Assembly: GCF_954871325.1 (NCBI RefSeq)
Contig: NC_088779.1
Location: forward strand, 2,048,846 to 2,112,845
Origin: Gordionus sp. m RMFG-2023
Taxonomy: Eukaryota; Nematomorpha; Gordioida; Chordodea; Parachordodidae
Reading direction: 5' to 3'
DNA length: 64,000 nt
Shown: positions 49,825-60,999 of the stretch, one piece after another
Position numbering within the stretch: position 1 is the first letter of the stretch
Layout: each line of letters starts with the position of its first letter
Program-made: the position numbers and the translations under genes
The notes under the pieces: generated by a model
The model's input: only the letters and a program-made list of their open reading frames with translations
Told to the model about the DNA's origin: nothing
Databases searched by the model: none

Positions 49825-49835
49825 AATTAAACATT
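49825..49835. other. Inversion junction of the gene array
   Basis: Left of this point the array reads forward (relic F2 intron 1, ending 'aggagagatatgtgtttt'). Right of it lies the minus-strand 3' end of pseudogene H ('aattataattttctaaatt'). It is the centre of the inverted duplication. The exact base is uncertain by several nucleotides. Confidence 0.65.
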
Positions 49836-50481
49836 GAATATAATAACAATGCTAATAATAATAATAATAATAATCACAACACAATAATTTGATTTTTTTT
49901 TGCGTCTCATATTTGCTGATAACATTTTTTATGACGCGAAATGAGCGACGCCAATTTTAGGTTGTATACTGTAACCCATACTTACAATTTTGCTTCTGGT
50001 ATTGATCTGTATAAAATGTATCAAATTTATTTAGAAAAAATATTATAATTTCCGGCTATGCAGCTTTTCCTTAGTTGGTTGTAATTTATATTTGAAGAAA
50101 TTTAACCTAATATGTTTACTGTACAATTTTCTTCAGAAAATAGATAAGAGAATGAGAAAATAAAATTTAAGAAAAATAAATGAAGCAAAGAATGAATTGA
50201 GAAGGAACTTACGACGACTCTCGTTGGATTGTTAGTGTTAGCCATTACAAAGACCATTGAGAATCTTTTGTAACCGCGTAATTCTTGGGTATTGCCAAGA
50301 TTTCCAGGAATAAATACCTAATCAGCATTATTTACCGGTCCCGTCTGATAAACGCCCTTATAGAATTGAAAATTTAGATCAGCTCCATTTACAACACCTT
50401 AATTGAATAAGATAATTATAAGATAATTTGAAAGAAATTTAAAATATGCTAATAAAAAAAATATATATTAATACTTATTTG

Positions 50482-53389
50482 CAGAGTTATTAAAAGATAC
50501 TTTTTAAATGGATCTAGATACAGATACATAGTCTCAATAGTTATCTAGATACAGATACAGCGTAAAAAGTTATCAAGATACAGATACATTTTTTTTTATG
50601 CTCTTATAGGTTTGCATAAACCTAAATTAATATAATATTGTGAAAATTCATGAAATGAGCTAAAAAATTTCTTGACGCGATATAACATTTATCAGAATAT
50701 AACTAATATAAAGATTTTAATATAATATATGAAAATATATGATTAAATAATTATAAATAATTATTAGATTTCAGTAATAAAATATTTTCAAAATTTTGAT
50801 CATTGCATCCTCGTTTATCTGTAAAGACATTTTTAGCAACACTAAATAGTCTTTCCACAGGGGCGCTTTAAGGAATTGTAGTGTTATATTTAATAAATAA
50901 CAATTTTATATCAGGGTATTCTTTAAAAATGCTAAAATCTCTACATTCATTTGAAAAAAATTATTTAAAATTTGTTGATTATCAAAATTTAAATCATTAT
51001 TAGGAATTATATCTGCTGTAGTGTACTGAAAAAAATGTGAAATTAAATTATTTGTTTTTTTTGGCAGGTTATTTGCTTGCAGTCAGTTGATGACTTTGAT
51101 AATTCACCAGCTAATCTTTGTATCAATTGTTTTCTTTTATTAAGATTTTCTTCCATTTGCAACCATAGTTTAAAAAAAGTGTGGAGCATGGTTGCTATAT
51201 TATTATCATCTTCAAATAAGGTCACAATAAAACTAGAATTATTAAATATTTTTAATTTATTATATTAATTTACATATCCTCAATCCCTTTAAATAAAGCA
51301 TCTAAGAGTGGTAAACAGAATCTCAGGTTCATTTCTTTAAAATTATTTTGATAATAAGTTGTGAAACAGTTGCACAGTAATAAGCTGTGTACATATACTT
51401 ATCTCCCTGCAAAATATCAATGAAATTAGCTATTGGCTTCATTAGCTAATTTTAAATAATGCTATACATATAAATATTATTTATAACTTACTAAACAATA
51501 TTCATGAATAAAATCACATTAGGTAAAACCTAGGTAGTTTTATTCCATCACATATCTTGTCCACTTTGTCAGATATAGCTTTTATAATATCTGACATTAA
51601 TTGTAAGGCATTATCGGTGGACATCTAGTTATATTAGGACATATAAAATAACGACCAATATATTCCTTAATAATCTCAGATGAAATAGGAGACTTATTTT
51701 GCCTATTCCATATATTTTGGCATTTTATGTAGTGTTGTGCTATATATCTAATGAAGAAAATATTACTTATTTAATTAAAATTAGTTTTACCCTCTGATAT
51801 TGTTTACACTGCATGGCTCTATTGGCATCCACAGTGGCTATAAGATTCAATGTGTGACTGGCACAACTGGTGATGAGGTAAACTAAATGATTCTGATAAT
51901 TCAGAATCCTGTGCAGTATTATAAAGATTTGATAAAAAATTGGCACTACACTGCTTCATCTTCCAGATCATCAATTGATTCACTTGTATTATTTTCAATT
52001 AGCTGTAAAACTCTTTAATAAATTAAGTAATCAATCATATATTATGTTTATATTTATTTATAATAAAATAAACCTAAAACATTTTATGAAATTTTTGGCA
52101 TTATCTGTAATGGTCTTTCAAATTTTATTTTAAATGCAATAATCCTTAGCTATTATCTTGTAAATTTTTTGCTATTTTATCATATGTATAACTACCAGTC
52201 ATTCTTTTACAAGCCAACGCTATATTTTTTCTTTCCCAACTTATTGGATTTATATAGTGAGCGGTTACTCCTAAGTATGAAATAAAAATTAAAATTTCTT
52301 AAAATTGCTGAAATAATTTATTCTTAATTAATTATTATACAAATTTAAATGTTAGCTATACCGGCGATAGGCACTCCAACAATCTGCTGTTGTGCATATT
52401 AATGATGGTTCTATAAGACTTTTAATTATTTCTTTCTTTTCATTTTTCCATCTTTGGGAAATTCTATCAATAACTATCTGTCGGCAAATTATATTTTTGT
52501 GTGGAGCCAAAGTGTTGATCATTTTTTAAAAATTTTAACAATTGAAAATGGCTGCATGCCATCTATAATAAAAGCAAAAATTAAATCATCTAAAGTGCCT
52601 TGTTAAAATCAAAGGTCTTTAAGCAAAAATATTATTGGAGGATGAGCCTTGTCCAATATTTTATTTGGTAGTTTTATTTTCCTTCCCCTTTTTTATTTTT
52701 AACAAGGTTGGATGTTTTCTCTTAAAATTTAAATTAGAATTTTAAATATATAATATCTATACCCTTATGTGCTTTACGATTTTACACGTTGAAGTCATAC
52801 TGACGGTATTTTTGTATTTTTAGGTAGACACGGCAAACATTTTACCATCAGAGAATTGTTTTCTTTGTTTTGAGATATTATTTTAAAATATGCTCTATAA
52901 ATTGGCCATGGTAAAGAAATAGAACTTGTTGTTGCTTCCTCTTCTTCATCGATATAGATCTAAAATATATAAACTTAAAAATTTAGTTATAAAATAAAAT
53001 TTACCATTTCCATATTGTAATATTAAAATTTGTATGGTTTATTGATAAACTCGGACATAATATTTAAATTAATGAATATTTATATATATTTTTTATATAT
53101 AAGTTTTAATATTTTATGTATATATAATTCTTTATTATAGTATTAATAAAATTAATATATAATATATATATATTTATTTATTTTATAAGCTCATATGAAA
53201 TAAAATAAATTTTACAGTCAAATATTTTTATTTATAATAAAAAAAGGGATACATATAATGTATCTTAAAAAGTATCTAAGATACAGATACCTATAAAAAA
53301 ATATCTAGATACAGATACAGATACCTTTCTAAAAAATATATCTAGATACAGATAGTACATTTTTATATCTAGATACTTTAACAACTCTG
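50482..53389 (-). mobile_element. hAT transposon, probable parent of the CAGAGTTGTTAAA MITEs
   Basis: The ends are CAGAGTTATTAAAAGATAC and CTTTAACAACTCTG. Perfect 8-bp duplications CTTATTTG lie at 50474-50481 and 53390-53397. The minus strand encodes, near 50880-50770, the dimerisation domain APVERLFSVAKNVFTDKRG followed by NDQNFENILLLKSNN. Upstream minus-strand traces extend to about 52950, with breaks. 'Atctagatacagatac' repeats at both ends are shared with the MITEs at 892-1054 and 9145-9298. It is 2908 bp long. Confidence 0.93.
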
Positions 53390-53879
53390 CTTATTTGTGT
53401 TGTTGTTGCGAAGAAGTACAAATAAATTTAAAAATTGCAATCATTGGCATCCTTATTTATCACAAAGGTCTTTGGAAAATCGGTGCCTTAATAAAAAAAA
53501 AATATGTGTATAAAAGAGTAAGAAGAAGAAGGGGGGAAAAAATGAGAAATTATAAGAAAAGAAGTCAAAAAAAATAAATGGAAAAAAAAAATAAAATAAA
53601 ATTTACCATAATAGGTTGCCATATTTTTGGTTGCCGTGAATGCTTGAGGTCTATTATCGAGCGTAACTACGCATGCAGCTGAGAGAAATAAAAATAGAAA
53701 GATAATTTTATTTTTATTTATTTCCTTCTCTTTTTTTTTCGAATGGGTTTGGAGAATAAATGGATCCTGTGAAGCCGCAATTCCCTGAGGTCTATTAGTT
53801 TTATCCAACCCCAACCCAGAAAAATTTATTGTATAAACTTGACATGCCAAAAGCTTTTAATTTCTAATAATATGAAATA

Positions 53880-54500
53880 AATGTAAATCGATACCTTCTC
53901 AAAAACCTTTCCCCATTTATCACAATTATGTGTGTGTCTCAGATCGGCATCCATTCCTTACTTAAATTCAATGATTTCATTTATTAAATCGGTGGAGGGT
54001 CCGAACGTTATACTCTCTGGAAAACAATGTAATCAACGGGTAGCAGGACTGTTTTGGACGCCAAGCGCTGCATTGTAAAATCATATCAAAAATTAATCGA
54101 AACTAACAAAAGTAAATACCATTTATTGCCAAATGTCTTAGTAAGGCATATCTCCCGTGCATTCCTGAATCCACGATTCAGCATAGATTTAAAAAAATAC
54201 CCTGACGGAAAAACTATAGTCCCACCAGGCAAACTTTTGGTCTGGGTATTTTACTTGCACAGACACTCCCCCCACACCTTTCTAACAATATACATGACCC
54301 CCCTTCTCAGTGCTGAGTCGTTAAAATGTCAAAAATATTCTTCATGGGTGATACCCACTTCGTCCCCATCGTGGTTATATCATCTGCCCAAAACGGTTTC
54401 GAAATCCATAAGGAAAAAAAAACACATACCTCTCCTCTTTTTATAAACAAAAGGAAACATTGCTACTATAAAGATTCTGGCCAATCATTTAATGTTTAAA
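53880..54500 (-). repeat. Conserved intron-1 segment of subfamily 1 (pseudogene H)
   Basis: It is the counterpart of 8105-9100 and 41930-42405. A 130-codon plus-strand frame (54054-54446) runs antisense to the gene. Part of it (KSYQKLIETNK) is kept in relic E but not in copy A, so a protein is doubtful. Confidence 0.65.
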
Positions 54501-54939
54501 AAATTATTGTCTCGAATTATTCGCTTGGCATTTTCCTTTTTTAATAATTTTTTTTTTAAAAATATTTTTCATGTTGTTATTAAAAAAATTTTTTGATATT
54601 TAAAATATATTATATATTTTTTAAAAATAAAAAATGATTTAATTATATATCACTCCTGTAAAGAAAAAGCAGTGCAGAGAGAGATACTTTTAATGGGATT
54701 AAAAAAAATTTGTAAAACACAATTAGGGTAACAAGTGAAAATATATGTGGTCGTCTACTGCAAGAGTCCTAACCCTAATCTAATAGAAGTTTTTCCAGTT
54801 TAGTAATAAGATTAGAATTTCGGGTTTATTTTAATAACACATTTTTTCATCATCTTACCATCAGTAACACCAATCCAAAAATTCGCCTCTCCTAGAATTC
54901 CGAAAAGAACCAGTGAGAGTAATTTATTATTTATTTAAA

Positions 54940-55515
54940 TTTTTATTTTTAAAAACTTGATTTTAAAATTTTTTTTTTAAATAAAATTATATATTATCAA
55001 GAATAAGGGAGAGAGATTGATATATAATAAAAAAAAAATATTGTAGGTTTAGATGAGTAAATAAGTCATAAAAATGTCCCTTTTCCATCAATTTATCTTT
55101 AAAAAGATATTAAAAAATTTTGATGGCTCAATGGAAAATGTAATGTTAGGATGAAAAAGTTAAAAGTTAAAATAAATATTATAAAGTTTTTTGGGACTTG
55201 CCAAAAAAATATAGTTAAAATAAAAATATTAACCTGAACAAATATAAAAATAAAATAAAATAAAATAAAATTATCGATATTATCAATACCTATTAATAGT
55301 TTAAAATTATAACCACCCTGTATTACAATAATAAAGTAATAAAAAATGTCTTTTTTTTCATTCAATTTATTTAAAAAAATATATATATAAATTTTTAAAC
55401 TTGGCTCAAAGGGAATGTAATGTTAGGATGAAAAAGTTAAAAGTTAAAATAAATATTATAAAGTTTTTGAAGCCTGCCAAAAAACACTAAAATTAAAATT
55501 AACCATGATTAAAGA
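54940..55515 (-). promoter_or_regulatory. Upstream region of pseudogene H with two conserved blocks
   Basis: Blocks at about 55115-55220 ('ggctcaatggaaaatgtaat', 'gggacttgccaaaaaaat') and 55395-55510 ('cttggctcaaagggaatgta', 'gcctgccaaaaaac') mirror 40855-41230. Confidence 0.45.
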
Positions 55516-55519
55516 CTTG

Positions 55520-56100
55520 TTTTATAAAAAAGGAGTAATTCCTGGTTAAAAGTATGTAAATAATTTATAACTGCAACATTTCTGGTCTATCTTTACGAAT
55601 TTTAGTTTGCTCAGACATTTTCAGTTTAGTTAGACATTTGCATTTATCGTACAATTATATTAGAAATCTAGAACCTAAAACTATTATTCAATTTTTTTTT
55701 ATTATATAGACAAAAATGGGGGTTTTAATATTTTTTCAGTTTATTTTTGAAAGTATTATACTTATAATTCATGTTAAAAATTAAAATCAACTAACTAATT
55801 AATTATGCCCACAATTTTTTTCATTATAACTAACATCTTTAATATAATCTTCAACTCAACTGTAATGATTTGTTAAAGATTTTCCAATTTCGCAATCATT
55901 CCATAATCTGTCAATTTAAAATTTTGATATATATTTGGTTTTGACAATTTTTATAATTAATTTTTTTTTTTTAAATTTGCTAGAATATAAATTTTTCTAA
56001 TCTACAAACAAGAATTTTCTAAATAAAATTAAACATTAAAAAAATATAATAATGATCATAATATTTGATATTGATTATTTTTTGTTCCAATCTTTGATGA
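55520..56100 (-). repeat. Duplicated 3' flank of copy G
   Basis: It is inverted relative to 40280-40850. It forms the spacer between copy G and its downstream partner H. Confidence 0.75.
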
Positions 56101-56136
56101 TAACGTTTTTTCTCTGCGAAATAAGTGACGCCACTT

Positions 56137-59100
56137 TTAGGGAAAAATAGTGAAACCCATACTTATAATTTTGCTTTTGGTATTGATCTGTATAAAACAA
56201 ATATAATTTTTATTAAAAAATATTATTTACGGCTACATGTAATTATTTAATTTTTAAAAATAACTTTAACTACATTTCTTTAGTTGTAAATTTATGGGAA
56301 TCTATTCTAAGATGTTTGCTGATATAATTCATTCAGAAAACAGATTGAAGCGAAGTGAGAAAAGTAAAAAAAAATTAAGAAGAAACTTTAGGAAGAAACA
56401 GATCTGATTATAATATAAGAAAAAATAAATGAAGCCATGAATGAATTGAGAAGGAAGAACTTACGATCAATGTAGTTGGAATATTATTACGTATCATTAG
56501 AAAGTCCAATGAGAACCTTACGAAACCACCTATTTCTTCGGAAGTGCCATCTTTTCCAGGAGTTAGTATCAGGTTATTACCACCTATCGATTGCGTTGGA
56601 TAAACGCCATTATTGTATTGAAAATTTACATCGTTCCCATTTACAACACCTTAATGAATAGGATAATTTGGAAGAAGGTTATATTATTCTAATGGAAAAT
56701 CTATCTCAAATAAAAATTAATACTTATTTGTGTTGCCTTGGCGAAGAAGTACCAATAAATTGTAAGTATGCAATCCATATTATCCTTATTTATCATGATT
56801 GTCATCGGAAAGTCGGTTCCTTAATAAAAAGATAAAAAAATATATATGTAAATAGAGTAAGAAAGAAAAAAAATGAGGAATTATAAGAATAGAAATGGAT
56901 GATAAAATAAAGGAAGAAAAAAAAAATAATCAATCAAAATAAAATTTACCATAATAGGTTTTCAAAGTAATGTTATCCGATATTGGTATAGACACTCCCT
57001 GGAGGGTAACCAGACAAGCAGCTGAGAGAAAAGATAGAAAAATAATATTTATTTATTTTTATTTATTTCCTTTTTTTTCTCTCCCTTCAATATATTCTTG
57101 AAAATTAAAATTATCTAATAGTTTGTACAGCCGTTACATTTTTCCCTTAAAAAATATCAGGTTAAGATATTAAAAAAATATTTTTTTAAAAGTAACGAAT
57201 TTCAAATAAAGGAGTTACATTTTACGTGACTTTATATTTAATTAATATATAATATCATTTTTATTAACTATTGTTAAAAGTTTGTTTTGTGGTTAGTTAG
57301 TGTTGTTAAACTACCTAACTTTAGACAACTATAAAACAGAGTAACCATGTTTTTAACCAAAATCATTCCACTCATGCTCATCAAGTTTAGACTCAACTTA
57401 GAGACTTGATTAAATTTTTTAGACTAAAAACTTGATTTAGCCACAATTGAGATGGTCAAAGTTAGGTGATTTAATAACACTAGTTGTGGTTTATAAATAC
57501 AATCGTTGGGGAAAACCTTAGACTAATTTTTCAAATACTTTATACCCTTGTTTAAATTTTTATTTAAAAAAAATTAATTTTTGTAGACTTTTTATTTAAT
57601 TTTAATAAAAAAAATTAATATTAAATACAAAATAAAATGAATGACAGAACAAAATGGCAGCCCAAATTTTCGAAAAAAGTGGCCAAATTTAAAGAGGTTT
57701 ATCAGGATCCTAACTTTTGAGCAATTACTCTGGCATCTCTTCCATTTAAAAATTTTAAAAAAATTATATTCTTTTTTTGAAAACAGTAAAATCCCAGGTT
57801 AATACATAATCTTTACACTTCTCACTAGTGTTGCTAATTGGCTCGATTCAAGTATAAAAAATGGCTAACTCAATCTTTTAGCCGGAAAAATATTGTTGAA
57901 GCCTCTAGATTTCGTTGATAGATGTTCAAATCTTTGTGCCGCCTATGATCAAAATCTTGAGTCTTGCATAATATTTTTCCTAATAAAACGTTGAGTTACC
58001 GGTTTTTGAAACTCGGCTCAAAATGAGCCGTTTAACAACACTACTTCTCACTAATACTTTTTATTATTTTAATATTTGACATTACTGCATGCTCCCGAAC
58101 TTGAATATTTATTTAAAGTATTCCATCATTTCCTACCTACCACCTTTTAGATTTAGACACTCAATTCATTGACAAAATTTATTGGTTAAATTTATCGATA
58201 TAGAAAATTGCCACATAATCTTGTACCAAGTAATCTTTGGTTGCGCGTTTAATTGTACTTGAAAAATCTAAAAAAGTTTGTCCAATAGCTTACTGGAATT
58301 TTCTAACCTTACCCCTCGAGGCGATTTTAAAAATTGACTGTAATCGTCTTGAATAAACCAGAGCTTCAGGTTTTAAGTTGGGTTCGGAGTATATTCTAAC
58401 TCCTGGCTTCAGGAATCTCTTCCTTGCATATCTGGAAGCTTAGGGATTGATATCTGCAATAACGATTACGCTCGTTTATTTCATATCTTCTACAAATTCC
58501 GTAAAACACATCATTTCCCCAATCATTTCAATTCTAAATGATAGTTTGATAGACGAAGCCTTAAATTGCTGAGACCTCAATACCTTGCCAACTGTTCCCT
58601 AAACCAGATTCATCAAAGCTGAAAGACTGGGATCTAGGATTGGTATCTCGTTCCTTCGCACTTCAAGCCAAGATCACCAATACAAATCATTCCTCAAGAA
58701 GCATAATTCTAACAAATCCGGCCATGCTTGACTTCTACCCTAGTATAGTAAATAATCAACTAATTGATAACAACTCTTTTCGTTATGCATTCAGTTTGCT
58801 CCTGGGCATACCATTTTTAAACCAATAAACTTGCCAGGTTTTTCAGAATTTGACGAAATAATTTCCATTTATTTTAATATATAAATTTATTTGTAAATTT
58901 TTTAATATATACATATATACATTTAAAATATAAAATAATTTATTATATATATCCTTGAAAAGCAGCGCAGAAATCATTTATGGGATAAAAAACTCTGTAA
59001 AACAATTAGGGTACAAGTGATTATATACATTGCACGAATCCCAACTCTATTCTATAACGGTTCAGGTTTAGTATTAAGGTTTATTTTGTTCTGGTGTCAA

Positions 59101-59206
59101 ATTTTAAGTGAAATTTTTTTTTCTTCTTACCATCGGTAACACCAATCCAAAAATTCGTCACTCCAAGAATTCCCAAAAGAACCAACAAGATCAATCTATT
59201 ATTCAT
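56137..59206 (-). CDS. Small secreted protein family, copy G (subfamily 2), intact
   Basis: Unrecognised secreted protein of 159 aa. The exons are 59206-59131, 57021-56950, 56819-56724, 56649-56465 and 56187-56137, with GT-AG introns. Exon 1 is identical, base for base, to that of copy C (MNNRLILLVLLGILGVTN...). The mature chain differs in patches: ACLVTLQGVSIPISDNIT, GTDFPMTIMINKDNMDC, ILTIYWYFFAKATQIS, YNNGVYPTQSIGGNN, LTPGKDGTSEEIGGFVRF, SLDFLMIRNNIPTTLI, and an end INTKSKIISMGFTIFP. Both family cysteines are present. Intron 1 contains the two MITEs shared with copy C and the shared GC-richer segment. It is the inverted duplicate of copy C, 16 kb away. Function unknown. Confidence 0.87.
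57298..57482. mobile_element. hAT MITE in intron 1 of copy G
   Basis: The ends are TAGTGTTGTTAAACTACC and AATAACACTA. It is the same insertion as 38921-39099 and 44562-44732. Confidence 0.9.
57826..58043. mobile_element. hAT MITE in intron 1 of copy G
   Basis: The ends are TAGTGTTGCTAATTGGCTC and GAGCCGTTTAACAACACTA. Perfect duplications CTTCTCAC lie at 57818-57825 and 58044-58051. It is the inverted equivalent of 38390-38606. Confidence 0.95.
58060..58780 (-). repeat. Intron-1 segment shared with copy C
   Basis: It is the inverted counterpart of 37640-38380, and keeps the YSEPNLKPEALVYSRRLQ reading with few changes. The plus-strand frame at 58640-58828 is antisense to it. Confidence 0.5.
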
Positions 59207-59790
59207 AATGTAACTTTATATAGATATATATTTATTTATTTGAAACTGATATTAAATTGAAAAAAAAAATATTTTTAACGGAAAATTATTATAATGATTA
59301 AAATTTATAATTTGAAAATGAGTAAAGAAATAGGGATATAAAATTAAAATATTGGATGTTTGGTTTTGAGTATAAATAATATAAAAAAAGTATCCTTTCC
59401 AACAAATATAAATAGAAAAAAATATTAAAATTTTTTAATAAAAATTGGCTCAAGGAAGTGTAGGTTTTGTAAGGGAAATTTAAAAGTTGAATAAATATTA
59501 TTAAAGTTTGGCCCGCCAAAAAACAGTAAAATAAAATTAACCTGATAAAAATATTTTTTAAAAAATATAATCGGTACATATATATATATCAATACCTATT
59601 AATAAAAATAGAGGGGTCCTTATTAATTTTTAAAAATATAAAACCGTATTTCAATTGCCAATTTTTTTGGATATCTCATTTTCATAATCAATTTACCAAA
59701 AATCAATATCTTATTGAATTATATTTTTTTGTAAAATTTGTTTCGATATCGCGATCATTTTACGAATCATAATTAGAGGTGGGCACTGGC
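59207..59790 (-). promoter_or_regulatory. Upstream region of copy G with conserved block
   Basis: It mirrors 36640-37257. It contains the candidate initiator TCAGTT at 59249-59244, the conserved block at 59445-59620 ('ggctcaaggaagtgtagg', 'ggcccgcc', 'attaacctgataaaa') and 'gatatcgcgatcattttacg'. Homology with the copy C flank ends at about 59790. Confidence 0.55.
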
Positions 59791-60400
59791 CTAATTATTT
59801 GCCTAGTATTTTTACGACCCTCTTATGTGCTCAGGCAGACGCGGGGTTCAGACCCAGGGAAGAGGGGTTTAAAGAATATTTTTTTCTTGATTGGGTATCA
59901 AATATATCAAGTAAAAGGTATATGAAATTTTTTTTTATTGTAATAATAATAATCACTCATAGAGGGCGCGTCTAGGTCTTGGGGGGTCAGGAATGTTTTT
60001 ATCAACACAAAATATCGATATGGATATCAAATAAAATCTGATTTAAATATCTTTAGATTGAAAGTATAAGAGATAGAATATACACAAATCCGAAATAATT
60101 AAGAGAGAACCCAGCAGTAATTGATTACGATTTTTAAACGGCGAGTTTATTATTAATTAAAAGTGCGATAAACACCCATTTTTTAATTTATACCGAGCAG
60201 AGTTCATTCTAACATCTACAATGTGGCGGGTTAGCCCGTTCGCTCATGCTAGCCTATTCTAAGGACAAGTGAAGGTTGATGAAATGGGCGGGCGAAGAAC
60301 GGTTTATTTTGAAATATTTTTTTTTTGGGGGGGGGGATTAGAAAACAACTTTTATTTAGTACTCATTTATCTTTTTAAAAAAGGAGCGCTCGTTACTGAA
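59790..60400. other. Spacer with partial homology to 24350-24520
   Basis: No coding signal. Near 60200-60300 the words 'gcgggttagcccg' and 'tataccgagcag' mirror 24400-24490. There is a G-run at 60328-60337. Confidence 0.45.
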
Positions 60401-60990
60401 TATTTTAAAAAAAGTTAGGAGTTAGGAGTTACTTATAAAAATATGACGTTATATACAATATATAATATAAATAAAATTATACAAAAATAATGTATATCAT
60501 ATATGAGAAAACATCTTTTTGTAACAAATTTTTTTATTTATTTTTAAGCAACAATTGATTCTATATGATCAGACAATAGATCTTAGTAGTCAGCACAGCT
60601 TTTCGCCGTGGCTAAAAAAAACGTTCAATTGACGCAGAGGCTCTGGGAGTTGTATTATATTTAATAAATAAAAAAAACTTTAATTCGGGGAATCTAAAAT
60701 ATTTAAAGAATTACATTTATTTTGCAAAAAAGCTTAATAGAGCATCTTCACCATTATTTTATTTTATTTATTTCCTCATTACAAAATAATTTATCTTTAA
60801 TAGAATTCTGGTATGTGTGTTGGATAAAGGAATTAAGTCTGATCTTTCTTTAACAAGATCTTTTCTCAAATTGTATGTAAAAATTTATAACGTTCAGTTC
60901 GCTTTTTCTATATTTCCTTCAACGGATCGGTTACGGTTCATAAAATTATAAGGGTTCACTCCGGTTGGTTCAGTTGGAAACCCTGATTAC
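60400..60990 (-). mobile_element. hAT relic with dimerisation-domain trace
   Basis: Minus-strand frames at about 60650-60545 read TTPRASASIERFF and, after a break, KAVLTTK, then NQLLLK. This is the hATC signature. The right margin has 'aacggatcggttacggttca' and ends 'aaaccctga', like the ends of the relics at 1-560 and 2870-3646. It is short and broken. Confidence 0.6.
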
Positions 60991-60999
60991 TAACATCTG

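Larger units (their letters stand above)
49929..54934 (-). pseudogene. Secreted family pseudogene H (subfamily 1)
   Basis: All five exons are recognisable: 54934-54859, 53678-53607, 53486-53391, 50397-50213 and 50006-49929. Exon 1 begins with ATA instead of ATG. Exon 2 is open (AACVVTLDNRPQAFTATKNM). Exon 3 has a TAA in place of the GAA codon after NF. Exon 4 has a TAG after NNAD (50320-50318). Exon 5 has two extra bases that remove the usual stop and extend the chain to ...YSIQPKIGVAHFAS. A 2.9-kb hAT (50482-53389) sits exactly at the exon 3 donor and turns GT into GC. This is clearly dead, although its structure is well kept, so decay is recent. It is the downstream partner of copy G. Confidence 0.9.
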
